Shown: positions 46,964 through 58,588 of the stretch, piece after piece | Numbering within the stretch: position 1 is the stretch's first letter | Layout: every line of letters starts with the position of its first letter | Source of the DNA: Thereva unica | Taxonomy: Eukaryota; Arthropoda; Insecta; Diptera; Therevidae | NCBI GenBank assembly: GCA_949987705.1 | Contig: OX465281.1 | Location: forward strand, 7,418,001 to 7,482,000 | Length of the DNA stretch: 64,000 bases | Direction of reading: 5' to 3' | The notes under the pieces: model-generated | Told to the model about the DNA's origin: nothing | Database searches by the model: none | What the model saw: the letters and a program-made list of their open reading frames with translations, nothing else | Position numbers and translations under genes: made by a program

Positions 46964-47035
46964 GAGCAGTGGTAAATGTTTTTCAGCCCAGCTGAGAAGT
47001 GCACCTTCTGTGCTAGAATGGTAACTCGAACAGTA
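46964..47035 (+). repeat. Dispersed repeat at LINE 3' edge, copy 1
   Basis: Starts CAGTGGTAAATGTTTTTCAG and includes AGTGCACCTTCTGTGCTAG. It matches the reverse complement of 51212-51275, where it also sits at the 3' edge of a LINE of the same family. A related copy lies at 51055-51100. Its nature is not known. Confidence 0.6.
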
Positions 47036-47039
47036 AAAA

Positions 47040-48139
47040 GTTTTACACCGCCATCCGGGATATACACAAATACTATGGCAGTGCTGTGCGTAGCTGTGGC
47101 CGAAATGCTTCTCCGTTTTCAATTAATAGCGCTTCCTTCTCTTCTCTATTTTAAGGTACGTACATGAAAATTAATCTTTCTTAAAACGAATGCAATTTAT
47201 TTCAAGATAAGGCAAGATTTACTTTACTTTAAAACTACTTGTTAGCCAGCAAAATTTCCTGATTTGTTGTTGGTGCATAGTTCCAAGCCTATAAGAAAGT
47301 TGTAGATTCAGATGCCACTAAATTATGGCCACCATCTTCCCAGAATGTCTCTATCGTTTGTTAAGGTTACACATCCCATTCCGGCAACAAATTAATCTAC
47401 TAAAGACTAATTCCAAAACACCCGAAATCCATCACCAGATGTCTTCATAGTCTCGCAGCAGCGCGGCCCCATGCCGACCAGATCTGAATAAATTTATTTC
47501 TTAATTTTATTGTAAGATTTCCCTATCCATAAATAACCGGCGAGATGCCGCAGCACTACAATTCGACTCATTGGCTGTGACCAGGGCATTAATAAATTCT
47601 AGCGAAGTGTATTAAGTCGCGGTAATATGCATCCGCGGCCATAAATTACCGTCGACAAACCCTGGCCGGAGCTGGGCCGCAGTGGACAAAAGTGATGGCA
47701 GTAAAGAGCCTTCCTTAACGGCCGTAACGGCTTCGACTTAAATAAGAACAAGTCCCTGGCACAGATTCAAAAGGCGCAGTCAGTAATAAAAGTTGGTCGT
47801 TACATTGATTTAGTGGTCCTGCACTATACTAGCCTTGTCGATTCCCGATATGTCCGCAAGTCGCACAGTGCCCCCTTCGAAAGGCCTCTTGAGGCCGCAT
47901 CTTGAAAGACCGCTGCCAGTGCTCCACTTCACCACAAACGTTCGTCACCAGAAGACATCCCATGGACCCATCAACAAGTACTTCCAACATCCTTTTAATG
48001 ACTTAATTATGAAATCCTTTCGGTTTACGATCCTTTAAGGGATTTACGGCCTTGTATGTTCGGATGACAACAATGTTCCGCCCTTGTTCCGCTGCAAGTG
48101 TAATAAAGTGTCTCGAATTGTTGTGGTTTCTGCTTGCAG
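47040..48139. other. Region without recognised gene
   Basis: No supported feature. From about 47450 to 48050 the composition is less AT-rich and free of obvious transposon ends. It could be unique host sequence upstream of the candidate exons. Confidence 0.4.
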
Positions 48140-48588
48140 CCGCGATGATTATCTGCTGAAGGTCCCAGTAGCTGGAGACTACTTGGAAACTATATTTAAT
48201 TTTACAGGTGAACAGGTCCATAAAAACAGTGCTACTTCTTCCTCGTATGCAGGTAATTACTCTCCATGAATCTAGTTTTCCTTGTAAAGGAGATAAAACA
48301 ATTTTGGGAACGGTGGGTTAAGGACTCTTGTAGTTTACATAATTTTCATAAAAGTTTAACTGCCATTCTTTATAGTGAGAAAATACCAACAAATTTGGTG
48401 TTATAAATCTTCAAGTAGGAACAGACAATTCTCTTAGAAGCAATTAAATTTTTTTATTATTAATAAAGTGTAATTTTTCTAATATTTTTCCTGCCTTTCA
48501 GATTAGTAACAGAAGGCAAACAGAACGGAAGCTACGTCATGGATCTGAATACAAACGCAGAATTTTCTAACGAAACCTCAGGCGATTG
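48140..48588 (+). CDS. Two candidate host exons (48140-48252 and 48507-48588)
   Basis: The first block follows a strong acceptor (GTGGTTTCTGCTTGCAG) and ends ATGCAG/GTAATT. It encodes RDDYLLKVPVAGDYLETIFN and continues for 17 more residues. The second ends GATTG/GTAAGTGAG. With the acceptor AG at 48505-48506 the phase matches the first (G plus TA gives Val) and it encodes TEGKQNGSYVMDLNTNAEF and then SNETSGD. The intron would be 254 nt. A nearer acceptor at 48501 would give a stop. Three N-glycosylation sequons (NFT, NGS, NET) hint at an extracellular protein. I do not recognise the family. Exons before and after were not found, so this may be part of a larger host gene or a chance arrangement. 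Confidence 0.35.
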
Positions 48589-48594
48589 GTAAGT

Positions 48595-49030
48595 GAGATC
48601 GGATGGATAGGTTCAAGGATTGAAGACGGGAACAAAGTTAGCTCGTACTCGTTAAAAAAATTACGTGTCATGGTAACACCACTTGTAGTAGCTCTAGATC
48701 TAGTCTATCGTATTCATTCGTCCGATTTTAAGATTCTAGACCTCTCCAATGCCCTATAAAATAATTGCTAAATGTCAGTGTCTGATCCTAGTCATATCCA
48801 GACAAGTGTCCGTACAGTTACGATAATATGGTTTTCTGGCCACATATTCTTCAATCGGCCACTTTCCAGTTATCATCGGCATTATTTTGGCAAATGCCTT
48901 CTGCGGTATCATCACGAGGTCGTTTGGTCCCTGCTTGTTGTAATCAGACCAAGCCTTTTTAGCCTTCATCTTTTCTTTCTTTCCCACGGACTAGGACAAA
49001 ACTGCTGATTCGATGCCCCACCTCAAAAGT
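48595..49030. other. Spacer, no gene recognised
   Basis: No further exon or element is supported here. If the candidate exons are real, the next exon should lie beyond this point on the plus strand. Confidence 0.4.
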
Positions 49031-49034
49031 CCGC

Positions 49035-49210
49035 CCCAGATGCAAGGTGAATGAAACCCAGACAAGTAGCGAAGTTTAACCCAAGCTCAGCCAAGGCACA
49101 GCAAAATTCAAAAGCTCAGCCAGCGCGAAAACTCACCCGATGCACATGGAATTTCAATCTAATTCACTAAGCTCATCCAAGACTCGGCGATGTTCATCCA
49201 ATCTCACACG
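49035..49210 (+). repeat. Direct repeat, copy 1
   Basis: Matches 49655-49830, sharing CCAAGGCACAGCAA, TTCAAAAGCTCA, GCGCGAAA and AAGCTCATCCAAG. The two copies are about 620 bp apart in the same orientation. They could be ends of a larger element or an old duplication. Confidence 0.65.
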
Positions 49211-49654
49211 GTCTGCGAAAACTAGCCCTCAAGATCACATCCACAAACCCATAGATCAAATACTCTTTTATTTAAGGGTGACTATTTCAGTTTTTGCGAT
49301 TATCTTGGAAACCGTCGTTTTTTAAGACTTTTAAAGCTAATGATATTCTCTATCCAAAAGGTAATAATATTTTTTTGTAGGTCGCGCAGTTTTGGCGCTA
49401 CTTTGGTTAAAATGAGGCAAGTGGTAATAGCTAAAATTATAGATCGCGATATTTCCCATCAAAGAGTTTTTTATGTAGCACCATCGGTGCCGAAAATCAA
49501 CAAAAAAATCAACAGCCTTAAAGCAAACTTCTACCAAAACGAATATGCATAGCATACGTCAGAATTGGAACCCAGACCAAATACCTGCATAGGATCCCGC
49601 ATAAATGAAATATAATTCCTATTATTATTATTCACAAAATCATGCCTAAGACTC

Positions 49655-49830
49655 CCACAGCATGAAAGCCCGTCCAAGACACAAGGTGCTTGAACCTAGA
49701 CAAAAAGCGGTTCAACCAAGGCACAGCAAGTTCAAAAGCTCATTCTGCGCGAAAGCTTATCCGAGGCACATGGAAGCTCAATCTAATTCCCCAAGCTCAT
49801 CCAAGCGATGTTCGCCTGCTCGGACGCCCA
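49655..49830 (+). repeat. Direct repeat, copy 2
   Basis: Second copy of the repeat at 49035-49210, about 75-80 percent alike by eye. The 440 bp between the copies contains no recognised gene. Confidence 0.65.
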
Positions 49831-49985
49831 ATGCTTACCTGCTTGGCTGAGATTATTTAAAACATACAATTCCGTCCATCATCCAAAACGTAAGAGACAA
49901 TTGAAGATGAAATCCCCTTGGATTTTTGAAAACTTATGAAGGTAGACTTGGTATACTCGTACCTCGTGGAAGGTGTGCGTAATGG

Positions 49986-50127
49986 AGCCCCTCGACTATC
50001 AATAATATTGTGCAATATATCGATTTACGTAATATTAGTGACGGTCTGTGGGTGATATTGATAGATTGTCTGGCGCAAAAAGGAAACCGTCAATATTTTG
50101 ATCAATATTATTGATAGTCTAGGGGCC
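49986..50127. mobile_element. Small TIR element (MITE), 142 bp
   Basis: The left end reads GCCCCTCGACTATCAATAAT and the right end, reverse complemented, GCCCCTAGACTATCAATAAT, followed by ATTG on both. The interior is AT-rich and itself nearly palindromic. I could not find a convincing target duplication, so the superfamily is unknown. Confidence 0.5.
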
Positions 50128-50129
50128 AC

Positions 50130-51020
50130 TTAAGACTTCATTAATATCTTAGAGGTTCATTAACGAAGTCACGAGAAGTCTTGACTTTGTCTTCGTCTAC
50201 ATAAATTTTTAAGTAGATCCGGGCTAGAACAAGTGAGTCACCACCACGAATAGCTTCTAGTGCTTCAATAACTTCGATATTTTTGAGTTGAGGCCATCAT
50301 TGACCTCATAACACTGACTGCTGTTATACAAATGTAAAAATTCCTAAAAAGACGAAATTTTATCATCATTCGTCACTAGCCTAGCCGAAATGTTGGATCA
50401 ACCAACCAACCAGCACTTGAGATACCTTATTATTTACTCCTGTGCCACGAAAGAGATAGAATTCCTTTGGCCTGCAGAAAGCTATGCGATATACCTACGG
50501 GCAATAACTTCGACGGAGGAAGCTATATTGCTGGATCAACCAATCGAAGATACCTAATTTAATCTGATAAGCGATCAGAGAAGTATTGGCATAACTTAGC
50601 GATCATCAGTGAGTGGCCAGCACTAGCGATGCGGTCGTCGGCCTACGATCGGAAACTTCTTGACAGATGTAGTTGTAAACAGTGATGAATCATATCAAAT
50701 GTACAATCTGAGCCACCAATCGACATCTAGATCCATAGTTTTTTTTGTCTTTTTTATGTGGCATGGTCAAGCTCAGGAATCGCCCTTTGTACCACTAGAC
50801 CGTCATGTTGTTCAACTCATGGTGCAATGTCTGGTAGTAAGCTTGACCTGAAAATAGAATAAGAATAGGATAGGTGAAGGGTAGTCTGGTGGATGCATGA
50901 GGAAAAGGCAGTGAGCCTCGCGTTTGCACTACTGGGTGTTATGTGAGTGAACTCATTTTTAAAACAGCCGGGTGTGTCACAACCATCAGGGCTAGCAAGA
51001 GGCAGTCTTGTTGGAGTGTT

Positions 51021-51021
<1 letters not shown>
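50130..51021. other. Intergenic region, no gene recognised
   Basis: No supported gene or element ends. Short ORFs only. Confidence 0.5.
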
Positions 51022-51053
<32 letters not shown>

Positions 51054-51116
51054 GAGTTAACCCTTCTAGCACAGAAGGCGCACTTTTCAGCTAAGCATGA
51101 AAATCTATATATGCAT

Positions 51117-51185
<69 letters not shown>

Positions 51186-51211
51186 TATATACATATATAG
51201 AGTTTCCCTTC
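51022..51211. repeat. Poly(T) run and long (AT)n microsatellite
   Basis: A T run of about 28 bp at 51022-51049 is followed by a copy of the CTTCTAGCACAGAAGG repeat, then a near-pure AT tract from about 51126 to 51200. The LINE-edge repeat follows directly. Confidence 0.9.
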
Positions 51212-51275
51212 TAACACAGAAGGCACACTTCCCAGCAGGGCTGAGAAATATTTACCACTGCCGTGGCTCAGCTGA
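51212..51275 (-). repeat. Dispersed repeat at LINE 3' edge, copy 2
   Basis: Reverse complement of the repeat at 46964-47035 (GTGGTAAATATTTCTCAG, then AGTGTGCCTTCTGTGTTAG). It lies between the (AT)n tract and the 3' end of the LINE fragment at 51305. Confidence 0.6.
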
Positions 51276-51304
51276 GACATGCAAACATAAAATATTAGTA
51301 AATA

Positions 51305-52372
51305 TTAGTAGAGATTGAACATACATAGATTAAAATAAAAAGTAAGGACATCCAACATGTAACCCACCAGACAACATAAAATGTACGCAATCAAGTCCAG
51401 ATTGAAAAGACTCCTTTTAAGGGCATCTTTACCAATACTCATGTCAAACACATGAATATTGTTGTTCACGTTAATGAACATGCGATTGACAGGTTCGAAT
51501 CTGCCGTAATTCGTATTAGAAGAGTTGGTTTGTAAGAGAGGTGGTCCTCTTAGATTGTAACGACTCACTCTAAACGATGCACGGTAATCTAGAAAACCTG
51601 AGTCAACCTTTCCATTAAGGAGCTGATGAACAAAAACAACATCGGCCACCTCACGGCGCTTGTGTAGAGAGCTTAAGTTAAGTAACTTAAGCCGAGATTC
51701 ATAAGATGGAAGAACTAATGGGTTTTCCCAAGGAAGATGATTCAGTGCGAATCGAACGAACCTTCGTTGGACCGATTCAATAGTTCTAACATGCACAGAG
51801 TAGTGAGGAGACCAAACCTGGGACGCATATTCCAGTAATGGTCTGACAAGAGAAATATAAAGGTGTTTAGTAATCAAGGGGTTGTTAAATTCTTTGGACC
51901 ACCTTTTTATAAAACCCAGGACTAAATTACCTCTAGAAGAGATATAGTTGATGTGAGTGGAAAAATCCAGCTTACTATCAAATCTAATCCCGAGATCTTT
52001 AACAAAGTTTACACGAGGGACACCTTCATTAAGAAAGGTGTAGTTAAAAATTATAGGATCACGTTTCCTACTAAAAGTCATGACTTCACATTTACTAATA
52101 TTAAGAACCAGGTTGTTATAAGTACACCAAGAGTAAAAGGTGTCAAGATCAGCTTGCAAAAGTTTGCAATCCTCAATACTCTTAATGTGACGGTATAACT
52201 TGATGTCATCAGCGTAAATCAATATTCTACAGTGTCTTAACAAGGAAACAATGTCATCAATTGATAAAATGAAGAGAAGAGGGCCCAGATGACTTCCTTG
52301 AGGGACACCGGATGATGCTTCAATGGGTACTGATTTGGATCCTCGATGCTTCCTGAAATAAGTGAATACCAC
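51305..52372 (-). CDS. LINE reverse transcriptase, partial (motif B to C-terminus)
   Basis: 355 codons open on the minus strand. The frame begins just before motif B ([17 protein letters not shown]), then motif [34 protein letters not shown] in the thumb, and a C-terminal region with [17 protein letters not shown] and [15 protein letters not shown]. Motif A and everything upstream are gone, so it cannot polymerise. It is the closest relative in this window of the decayed copy at 45247-46960. No RNase H. An open frame this long in a truncated copy suggests fairly recent insertion. Confidence 0.88.
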   Translation of the reverse strand: MVFTYFRKHRGSKSVPIEASSGVPQGSHLGPLLFILSIDDIVSLLRHCRILIYADDIKLYRHIKSIEDCKLLQADLDTFYSWCTYNNLVLNISKCEVMTFSRKRDPIIFNYTFLNEGVPRVNFVKDLGIRFDSKLDFSTHINYISSRGNLVLGFIKRWSKEFNNPLITKHLYISLVRPLLEYASQVWSPHYSVHVRTIESVQRRFVRFALNHLPWENPLVLPSYESRLKLLNLSSLHKRREVADVVFVHQLLNGKVDSGFLDYRASFRVSRYNLRGPPLLQTNSSNTNYGRFEPVNRMFINVNNNIHVFDMSIGKDALKRSLFNLDLIAYILCCLVGYMLDVLTFYFNLCMFNLY

Positions 52373-55077
52373 TATCCAGCCGACAAAGGCTGTGACGCCA
52401 ACAGTACCAGACTACCAGGTGAACAAGGAGGGGCACCGACCGTTAGATGAAGACCCCACCTAAGCGGAAATTTGGTACCCTGTTAGTAACCGGTTAAGCC
52501 GGCCGGATGCCTTTTTAGGGCTACCTACAATCTAATTCCCCAAGTTTGCATACCTTAACCCCAAAGTTGCAAGAATGGATTACGCAAGGTTAACAAAAAG
52601 GGTAGAAGTTGAAGATATTGCAATGTTATAGGAAGTCGTAGACTAGAGATGGTATAAGTTGGGGCAAATCTATAGAGCAGGTCAGGACTAAGCAGTTAGT
52701 CTTAGTACCAGTCCCATAGAACGGAAGGAGGAATTCAGGGATATATCTGCAGCGCCTAAGCGTCATAAACATAGTATCATCTCTGAAGCAAATAGCTAAT
52801 AATTTTATGTTCAATTGTGCTAGAAATCTGAAACAAAATGCTATTATAATTTTATTTTGTATATATCATCAAAATTTCCACCTCCAAAAGTACCAACTTC
52901 AACCCAATACATCAAAACATCACCCAAAAGGTGTTGTTTTTGTTACCTTGAATCCTAAACAAAAAAAAAATATAAACAAATCCACGGCACTAGCAAATCA
53001 ATGTTGAACTAATCCGTAAATAGCCCTAAAACCTCTAATCCATTGCATTGCTAATTGCAGTTGAGCTTGATTTTACCAAGGGAGGTGGACTTTCAGCTCT
53101 GCCGTTTGTTTGCTCCAATTAGGCTTTTCTGATTGCGGCTCGTATATTTGTGTTCAGAATGAGCTGCGTCTGACTTCCATTGCAGACGCAAGTGGTGGTG
53201 GCGCCGTTTTAGTAAATTATTGGCTTTCGCTGCTAAATTATTACTAGACACAGTGCGACGTGTGATTGTTCCCTTGGTTATTTACTTTAGCCTGAAGAGA
53301 CTATGGAGTGGAGGATAGTTTGACGTCCAGGGGACATACTATTTGTACTATAATTTTTCAAAGAGATTTTGTTTCATTGATGGAAACGGTACAAAATTGT
53401 GAAAATAGTACAAGCGTGACCTTCATTACTGGCATAACTTTCAATAAATTCGTTAAAGATCGTGTCATATCCATTATTTGCCACATTTGTATTGCACTAT
53501 TTTCGATTTTAAAATATGTATGTATGTATAATATCTTAAGAACACCTTAATCGTTACTCATACAGACAAAATCTCCAATCATCTCCAACCTGCTCACAAA
53601 ATATCACAAAATTGTGCATTGAACTTAAGCCAATAAATTGATTGCCCCCAAAACAGAACAAGAAACAAGATTGTGGACCTCTACCTCCTCGGCCACGTAA
53701 CGTAAGGGTCCATTACCTAAGAAAACGGATTGAATTAACTTTTATCCGGTCTCATAATCCAAATTATCCCCGGCAAAAGACAGTCGGATAGCAATCAAGC
53801 AAAATGGAGGATAAAATGGGATATATGTCAGCAAGCAATAAAAACGCTCCATAAAATCACCAAATGGCCGAGCGCTGGTGGTCTGCAGGACGCTCTCTCT
53901 CGTCTCAATGGGGGATTATGGTGACTAACTGGGGAGTTATCTCTGGCCTTGATTTCTGCTGATTTTATCATTATTTGTCCAGAGATGGAAGCTTTGGCGC
54001 GGCACCAATTAAAAGCTAATTGGACCCTATTCAAGGGTAGACACGATGTTTGTAACAGAATTGCAGATTACACCAAATCGCCACTGATGAATTCTGGACC
54101 GACGTTTTGCATTTTTCATCGAGGAGTTCATTTTGGTTTTATTTATTCCGAGAATCGATGGAGTCGGTGAAATCAATACTGGGAAATTAATTATTTGCAG
54201 ATTAAGGTAATTAACTCTTAATTATTCAACTTCAACATAATACGAACTTGTCCTTGAAACTCTTGTAAGCAACTCAACTGCAGCTTCTTTCGCAGTAACA
54301 AAAAAGAACTTTCTAAGAACCAAGATCTCACGTATCCCTTTCCGGAAACCCATCCCGGACTGTAATGAGTATTCGGGACTGTTAACGACATAAGTTTCTT
54401 GGCATCGATCTCTATCTTTGCACTTTGTCGAAGGATAACATTCACTGGAACTTAAGTGGTTCAGAATCTTCTAAGGATTCTCCCCTATGGCTCATTCATC
54501 CCCTCTTCTGACTATTCTGATGCCAAAGGCTAACTAACCTTGTCTTGTAGTCACGTGCAAGAAGTTAACAATATTTACTGGCGTGTTTACACGTATCACT
54601 AGTACGTGCGTTCAGCTCTATCTTTACGAGCTTTTCTCAGGATGTATGGGATGGTGCAAAGTAAAGGATTTCTTAAAAAAACACACAGGTAGTACTGGGA
54701 ATACTGCGAGTTGCCGCTCATTTTTCATGTCTTGCTCAAATTAAAAATTGATCACACGGGATTTAGACATGATTTAGATGTCATTAAACTAGTAGGTAAC
54801 AGTAGAGTAGAGCCGGACTTTCACGAGTCAGTACATTTGTCCCTTACACGATGGTAAATTGTTCTGAGGCTTTCGAAATGTCCCGGCTCAAAAAATTTGT
54901 ACTACTGGTACATATATGAGCCTGCATCAAGTGAAGTGAGGCGAGATTGTAAAATATATATATATATATATATGCATTGTAGAGCCATACATACCCTTCT
55001 TACCTACTCTGAGGCCGGTTAATACATATTAGAATTTATTTTTATTTATTTATTTATTTTATTTTAATTTTTAGCAC
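52373..55077. other. Intergenic region, no gene recognised
   Basis: No supported gene. It contains a short (TA)n tract near 54955-54973 and (TTTA)n near 55030-55060. Unassigned ORFs at 53308-53550 (+) and 53828-54034 (-) show no motif I recognise. Confidence 0.5.
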
Positions 55078-55421
55078 ATTTTTTTTTATGTGACACACTA
55101 GAGACTTAGGGAAGGCCCCTTTGTACTGTCGACCATGTATTTATTTTGAAATGTCGAACAGCAGCTCTAGTCGGAAGATGAAGATAGAGAGAGAAGTGAA
55201 GGAAAGAACTATCACAACCTAGCTGCGGTATTTTTTTTATTTTCACCTACTCCCAACCATTTGCGACTCTGACATCGGGGTATCGAGAACAACTCGCTGG
55301 AGTGTTATGCCTCCTGAAACGAGTTGAATCTCATCAACCAACCGATGACATGCGCTAGGTGGATCACTAGTGAAGGCTATGACGACTATGAATCAGGAAT
55401 GCAAAGAGGGAAGAAGAAAGA
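55078..55421 (-). mobile_element. tRNA-derived SINE, 5'-truncated
   Basis: Matches the body of the SINE at 7748-8210 (shared TAGAGACTTAGGGAA-like, CAGCAGCTCTAG, GGAGTGTTATGCCTCCTG and AACGAGTTGAATCTCATC segments). It has the A-rich 3' end but lacks the tRNA-like head, as expected for incomplete reverse transcription. Confidence 0.85.
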
Positions 55422-55429
55422 GCATGTGC

Positions 55430-56913
55430 AAAGATTCAAACTTATATAGTTCCTTCTTCTTTGACCCGTTACCTGTCGATCCGAGCGGAACCTCCCCGCA
55501 ACACATACGACGCTGTCGGTGCCGCTGGGTCTCGAACTCCATGTTTCCATTCTTGACAATTGTCGGCGACGTCTCCGAGCCTCGATAACTGATAATCGTT
55601 GATTCTATTAGTCGTCCTCGATTTTTTTTTAGCCAGATTTTCTTAAATTCCGATCGCTTAGTTCTCCAGTCTGCGGGACAGTCTCGCCAGAGAAGTTTAC
55701 GTGGCAAGCGGTTATCATCCATTTGGCAAGCATGTCCAATCCACCATTTGTATTTCTTCTTCGATCAGTGTCTGCAGATCGCATCTTTGTCTAACTGTCT
55801 CGTTTCGACACCGAAAATATGCCTGAAGCAACGCATTTGGAAGACCTCGAGCTTGTTGTCGTCCAGTTTGAGCAGTGTCCACTTTTCCGATAAATAAAGA
55901 AGAATCGGAAGAATCAATGTTTGGCAAAGGCATATTTTCGTTTTGTTGGTAATATTTGTTCGTTTCCATGTGCAACACTTGAACGAGGCGAAGGTTGCTG
56001 TTGCCTTTGAACGTCGGCCGTCGATGCTACTTTCGTTTCCTCAACCAATGATCCCAAATATTTGAACCTGAGAACCTGTTCGATTTGGGTTCCAAAGAGG
56101 TGAACACTGGCCTTCAATCCGTTCATTGTGAGCACTATGGTCTTTTCCGCATTGATTTTTAACCCGGGCGATGCGGGAAATGCCGTATAAGATGTCCGCT
56201 GCTTCGGCATCCCTGTCGGCGAAGAGGGCGCTATCGTCGGCGTACGTTATGAAATTGATGTCGTCGTATCGAACTCCGCGTCGTCCTTCAAATGCTTCAC
56301 GCATTATCGCGTCGATCACAACTTTGAATAGAAGTGGCGAAGCGACGACGCCTCCCTGTATGGCAGTCGTTTGAATCGGAAGCTCCTCGGATAAGTCATT
56401 TCGAATACGAGCGCTGCCATTGAGACATCGTACGACGCTTGGAGAAGCTGGCTGATTTTCAATGGCACGTGTTCAGTTTCCAAGGCTCTCTACAAGCTGC
56501 TCCAATCGATTCAGTCGAAAGCACGTTTGAAATCGATGAAAGCGACGACAGCTCGTTTGCCGCAATGAATCCTTTCTTCCATTAGCCGATAGAGAGCGAA
56601 TATTTGATCAATACATCCTCGATGTTGTCTAAATCCTGGTTCTCGGCTCGTTTCCCCTCGATGTTTCTGTAGCCTCGATTGTATGATTTTAGCAAATATT
56701 TTGCCGACTAATATCGCCATAATTCTTGTATTTCCGACTGTCGCCTTTGTTAAAAATTGGTACGACGATGGCTTTCTTCCGCACCGACGGGACACGATCC
56801 GAATGCCATATGTGTGTTATGAGGGCGTGGAGTTGTTGGGATAGACCTTCACCGCTGGTTTTGATCATCTCGGCGGTTACTTGTTCTATTCCCAGCCCTT
56901 TTCCATTTTTCAT
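55430..56913 (-). pseudogene. RTE-like LINE ORF2, frameshifted
   Basis: Minus-strand pieces in order: KGLGIEQVTAEMIK, VVPIFNKGDSRKYKNY (RT block 1-2), GFRQHRGCIDQIFALYRL and VVAFIDFKRAFD (motif A, catalytic Asp), a damaged motif B (QGGVVASPLLFKVVIDAI), FITYADDSALFAD (motif C), LKINAEKTIVL, FKYLGSLVEE, and a C-terminus with WWIGHACQMDDNRLPRKLLW and DWRTKRSEFKKIW. The GCIDQIF and IGH-MDDNRLPRK signatures are those of RTE-like elements. At least three frameshifts or stops disable it. Endonuclease is missing. A separate ORF1-type scrap lies just upstream. Confidence 0.85.
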
Positions 56914-57047
56914 CGATTTTAATGGTAATAAAAAAGGAAAAAAAATAAACTAGAGAGAAAGTAGAAAAAAGAAAACAGGAGAAACTTAACAACAATTTAA
57001 AACTTTGAAAAATAAAAAAAGAAAGGAAAACAATAAAATCGTTCTTA

Positions 57048-57290
57048 TTAAACGTTAGTAGCACATGACTCCAGTACTTCAATAGATGGACCTTGCAGTT
57101 GGGAGGCATCTCGCACGGTGACAAAACGACCATGCATTTTATATCTGATATGGACGAGGCCATCCCTGGTGGAGACAGAGTGTAACAGTCCAAGCTTGCG
57201 AAGTTGTAAAGCTTCGCACAGAAGATTGCTGTTGGCTGCAGTAAGGCTATTATTCACATAAACTGGAGACTCAGCTGTAAAGCCACCCAC
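57048..57290 (-). pseudogene. LINE ORF1-type fragment (FP/zinc-finger-like C-terminal domain)
   Basis: Eighty residues, including SPVYVNNSLTAANSNLLCEA and LHSVSTRDGLVHIRYK. The pattern V-Y-V-N-x-x-L-T followed by a T-R-x-G-x-V-x-x-R strand is typical of the C-terminal domain of insect LINE ORF1 proteins related to baculovirus FP25K. The usual function is RNA binding as a nucleic-acid chaperone. Only this domain remains. It may or may not belong to the RTE-like fragment downstream, since RTE elements often lack such an ORF1. Confidence 0.55.
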
Positions 57291-57299
57291 AAAGTTGAA

Positions 57300-57790
57300 A
57301 TTTTAGTCTATTCTTTTCCTTCAAGGCGCACACGAACGCGGTTGCTTCTCATTGCCCAGAGGATTTAACGATGGTCTACTCTTCCCACCCATTCTGGCTT
57401 GGAGTCGAAATGCTTTGTAGTCAAACTCGTAAAAAAGGTTCTTGATTGGTGTTTATTTTCTTTCTTACTTTAATTTATTTCTTTTTCCCATTTTTGTATT
57501 ACAAGTGAAGTATGACATTGTACTGGTTCAAAAGAAAAAAGAGGCTCCTCTTACAAACTCATTTTATAATCGTGTCCTAACCAAAACTACCAATCAAATC
57601 AATGTAAGGACACCGAAGAGAGGACGCAAAAAAAGGCAAATATATGGAGGAAGAGTCAAGACTCGTCCATGTTAGACTACTAAACTACTATAATTTAAAC
57701 CTGTCTGGCTTTTTTCAAAAACCATAAAACCATCATCAAAAAATTTAAAAAATATCCAAGATTTCACTTTAAGTAAAAGCACAATCACTA
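57300..57790. other. Region with one unassigned ORF
   Basis: A plus-strand frame at about 57506-57675 ends with a lysine/arginine-rich stretch (RTPKRGRKKRQIYGGRVKTR) and a stop. It is protein-like in composition but I do not recognise it. It could be the end of a decayed element protein. Confidence 0.3.
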
Positions 57791-57795
57791 CTTAC

Positions 57796-57949
57796 GTTCT
57801 TTTACGACGAAACAATTTTTCCCCGCAGAATGCATTCTTGATGATTTCTTTCTTAATGGAACTGAAGACGTCCACATTGTCTGCGGCTCCATAATGACAA
57901 AGGTAACATTCATCATCATTATGATATGTCTGACACAGTCTGCAGTCAC
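57796..57949 (-). CDS. Candidate cysteine-rich host exon
   Basis: On the minus strand a block of 154 nt lies between a strong acceptor (ATTCTTTCTTCCACAG) and a strong donor (AAAAGAAC/GTAAGTAG). One frame is open and encodes DCRLCQTYHNDDECYLCHYG, then AADNVDVFSSIKKEIIKNAF and CGEKLFRRKR. Two C-x2-C pairs suggest a zinc-binding module. The fit of both splice sites with an open, protein-like frame is the whole case for it. No neighbouring exons were found and I do not recognise the family. A chance match or a transposon protein piece is possible. Confidence 0.35.
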
Positions 57950-58588
57950 CTGTGGAAGAAAGAATCTCATCTTGTCGAGACGTTTGCTGAAGCCATCGTC
58001 TCAGTTCGCTCCTGCCTTAAAGTGTTTCGAAAAGCGTCTATTATTCAGTAGAGTAGTGTAATTTCATGCTGTGCCGAGTCAAACCCCATGGAAGCGCTTC
58101 TGATTTTCATTTTTCACCACAACTTAGTCACTGTGGTTGCAGAAAGTCGTTTTACTTTGCCTTGTGTGTAGTCAGACGTGTAAAGGACTGTATTTTTAGT
58201 GCAGAGCAGGAAGCAAACGGATAATAAAAGGACGAGTTAAAAGGAAACTAATTATTTAGTACTGAGTAGAGCGAGAAGTCAATGACTGGTGTTATGTTGA
58301 AGATAAATGACGTAACCTGATCTAAGTTTCGTAATAGCTGGTTGCATCTGGGTAAACGCTTTAAAACTTAATTTCCCACACAACTCCTAAGGTTCAACAC
58401 AAAATCGCTTTTTCCTCAAAACGCCTCTACTCTCATAAACCAAATCTCTCATTTTGAGTACACTCCACCACCACCACCATCAGAGCAAAGCAAATTTCTT
58501 TTTCATCATAGAACTTTCAGAAGCATATTTAACAATGTTGTGTGAAACCCTTTAAGGTGCACCCACTATGGAACACAACTTTTTTAAC
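57950..58588. other. Spacer, no gene recognised
   Basis: No supported feature. If the candidate exon at 57796-57949 is real, its upstream exon may lie here or beyond on the minus strand. Confidence 0.4.

Noticed and set aside
48502..48588. Second candidate exon starting directly after the CTTTCAG acceptor at 48501
   Set aside because: Joined to the first exon in phase it gives an immediate stop. Only the acceptor at 48505-48506 keeps the frame open.
49035..49830. LTR pair of a retrotransposon
   Set aside because: The direct repeats are only about 175 bp and rather diverged, they lack TG...CA ends, and nothing between them resembles gag or pol.
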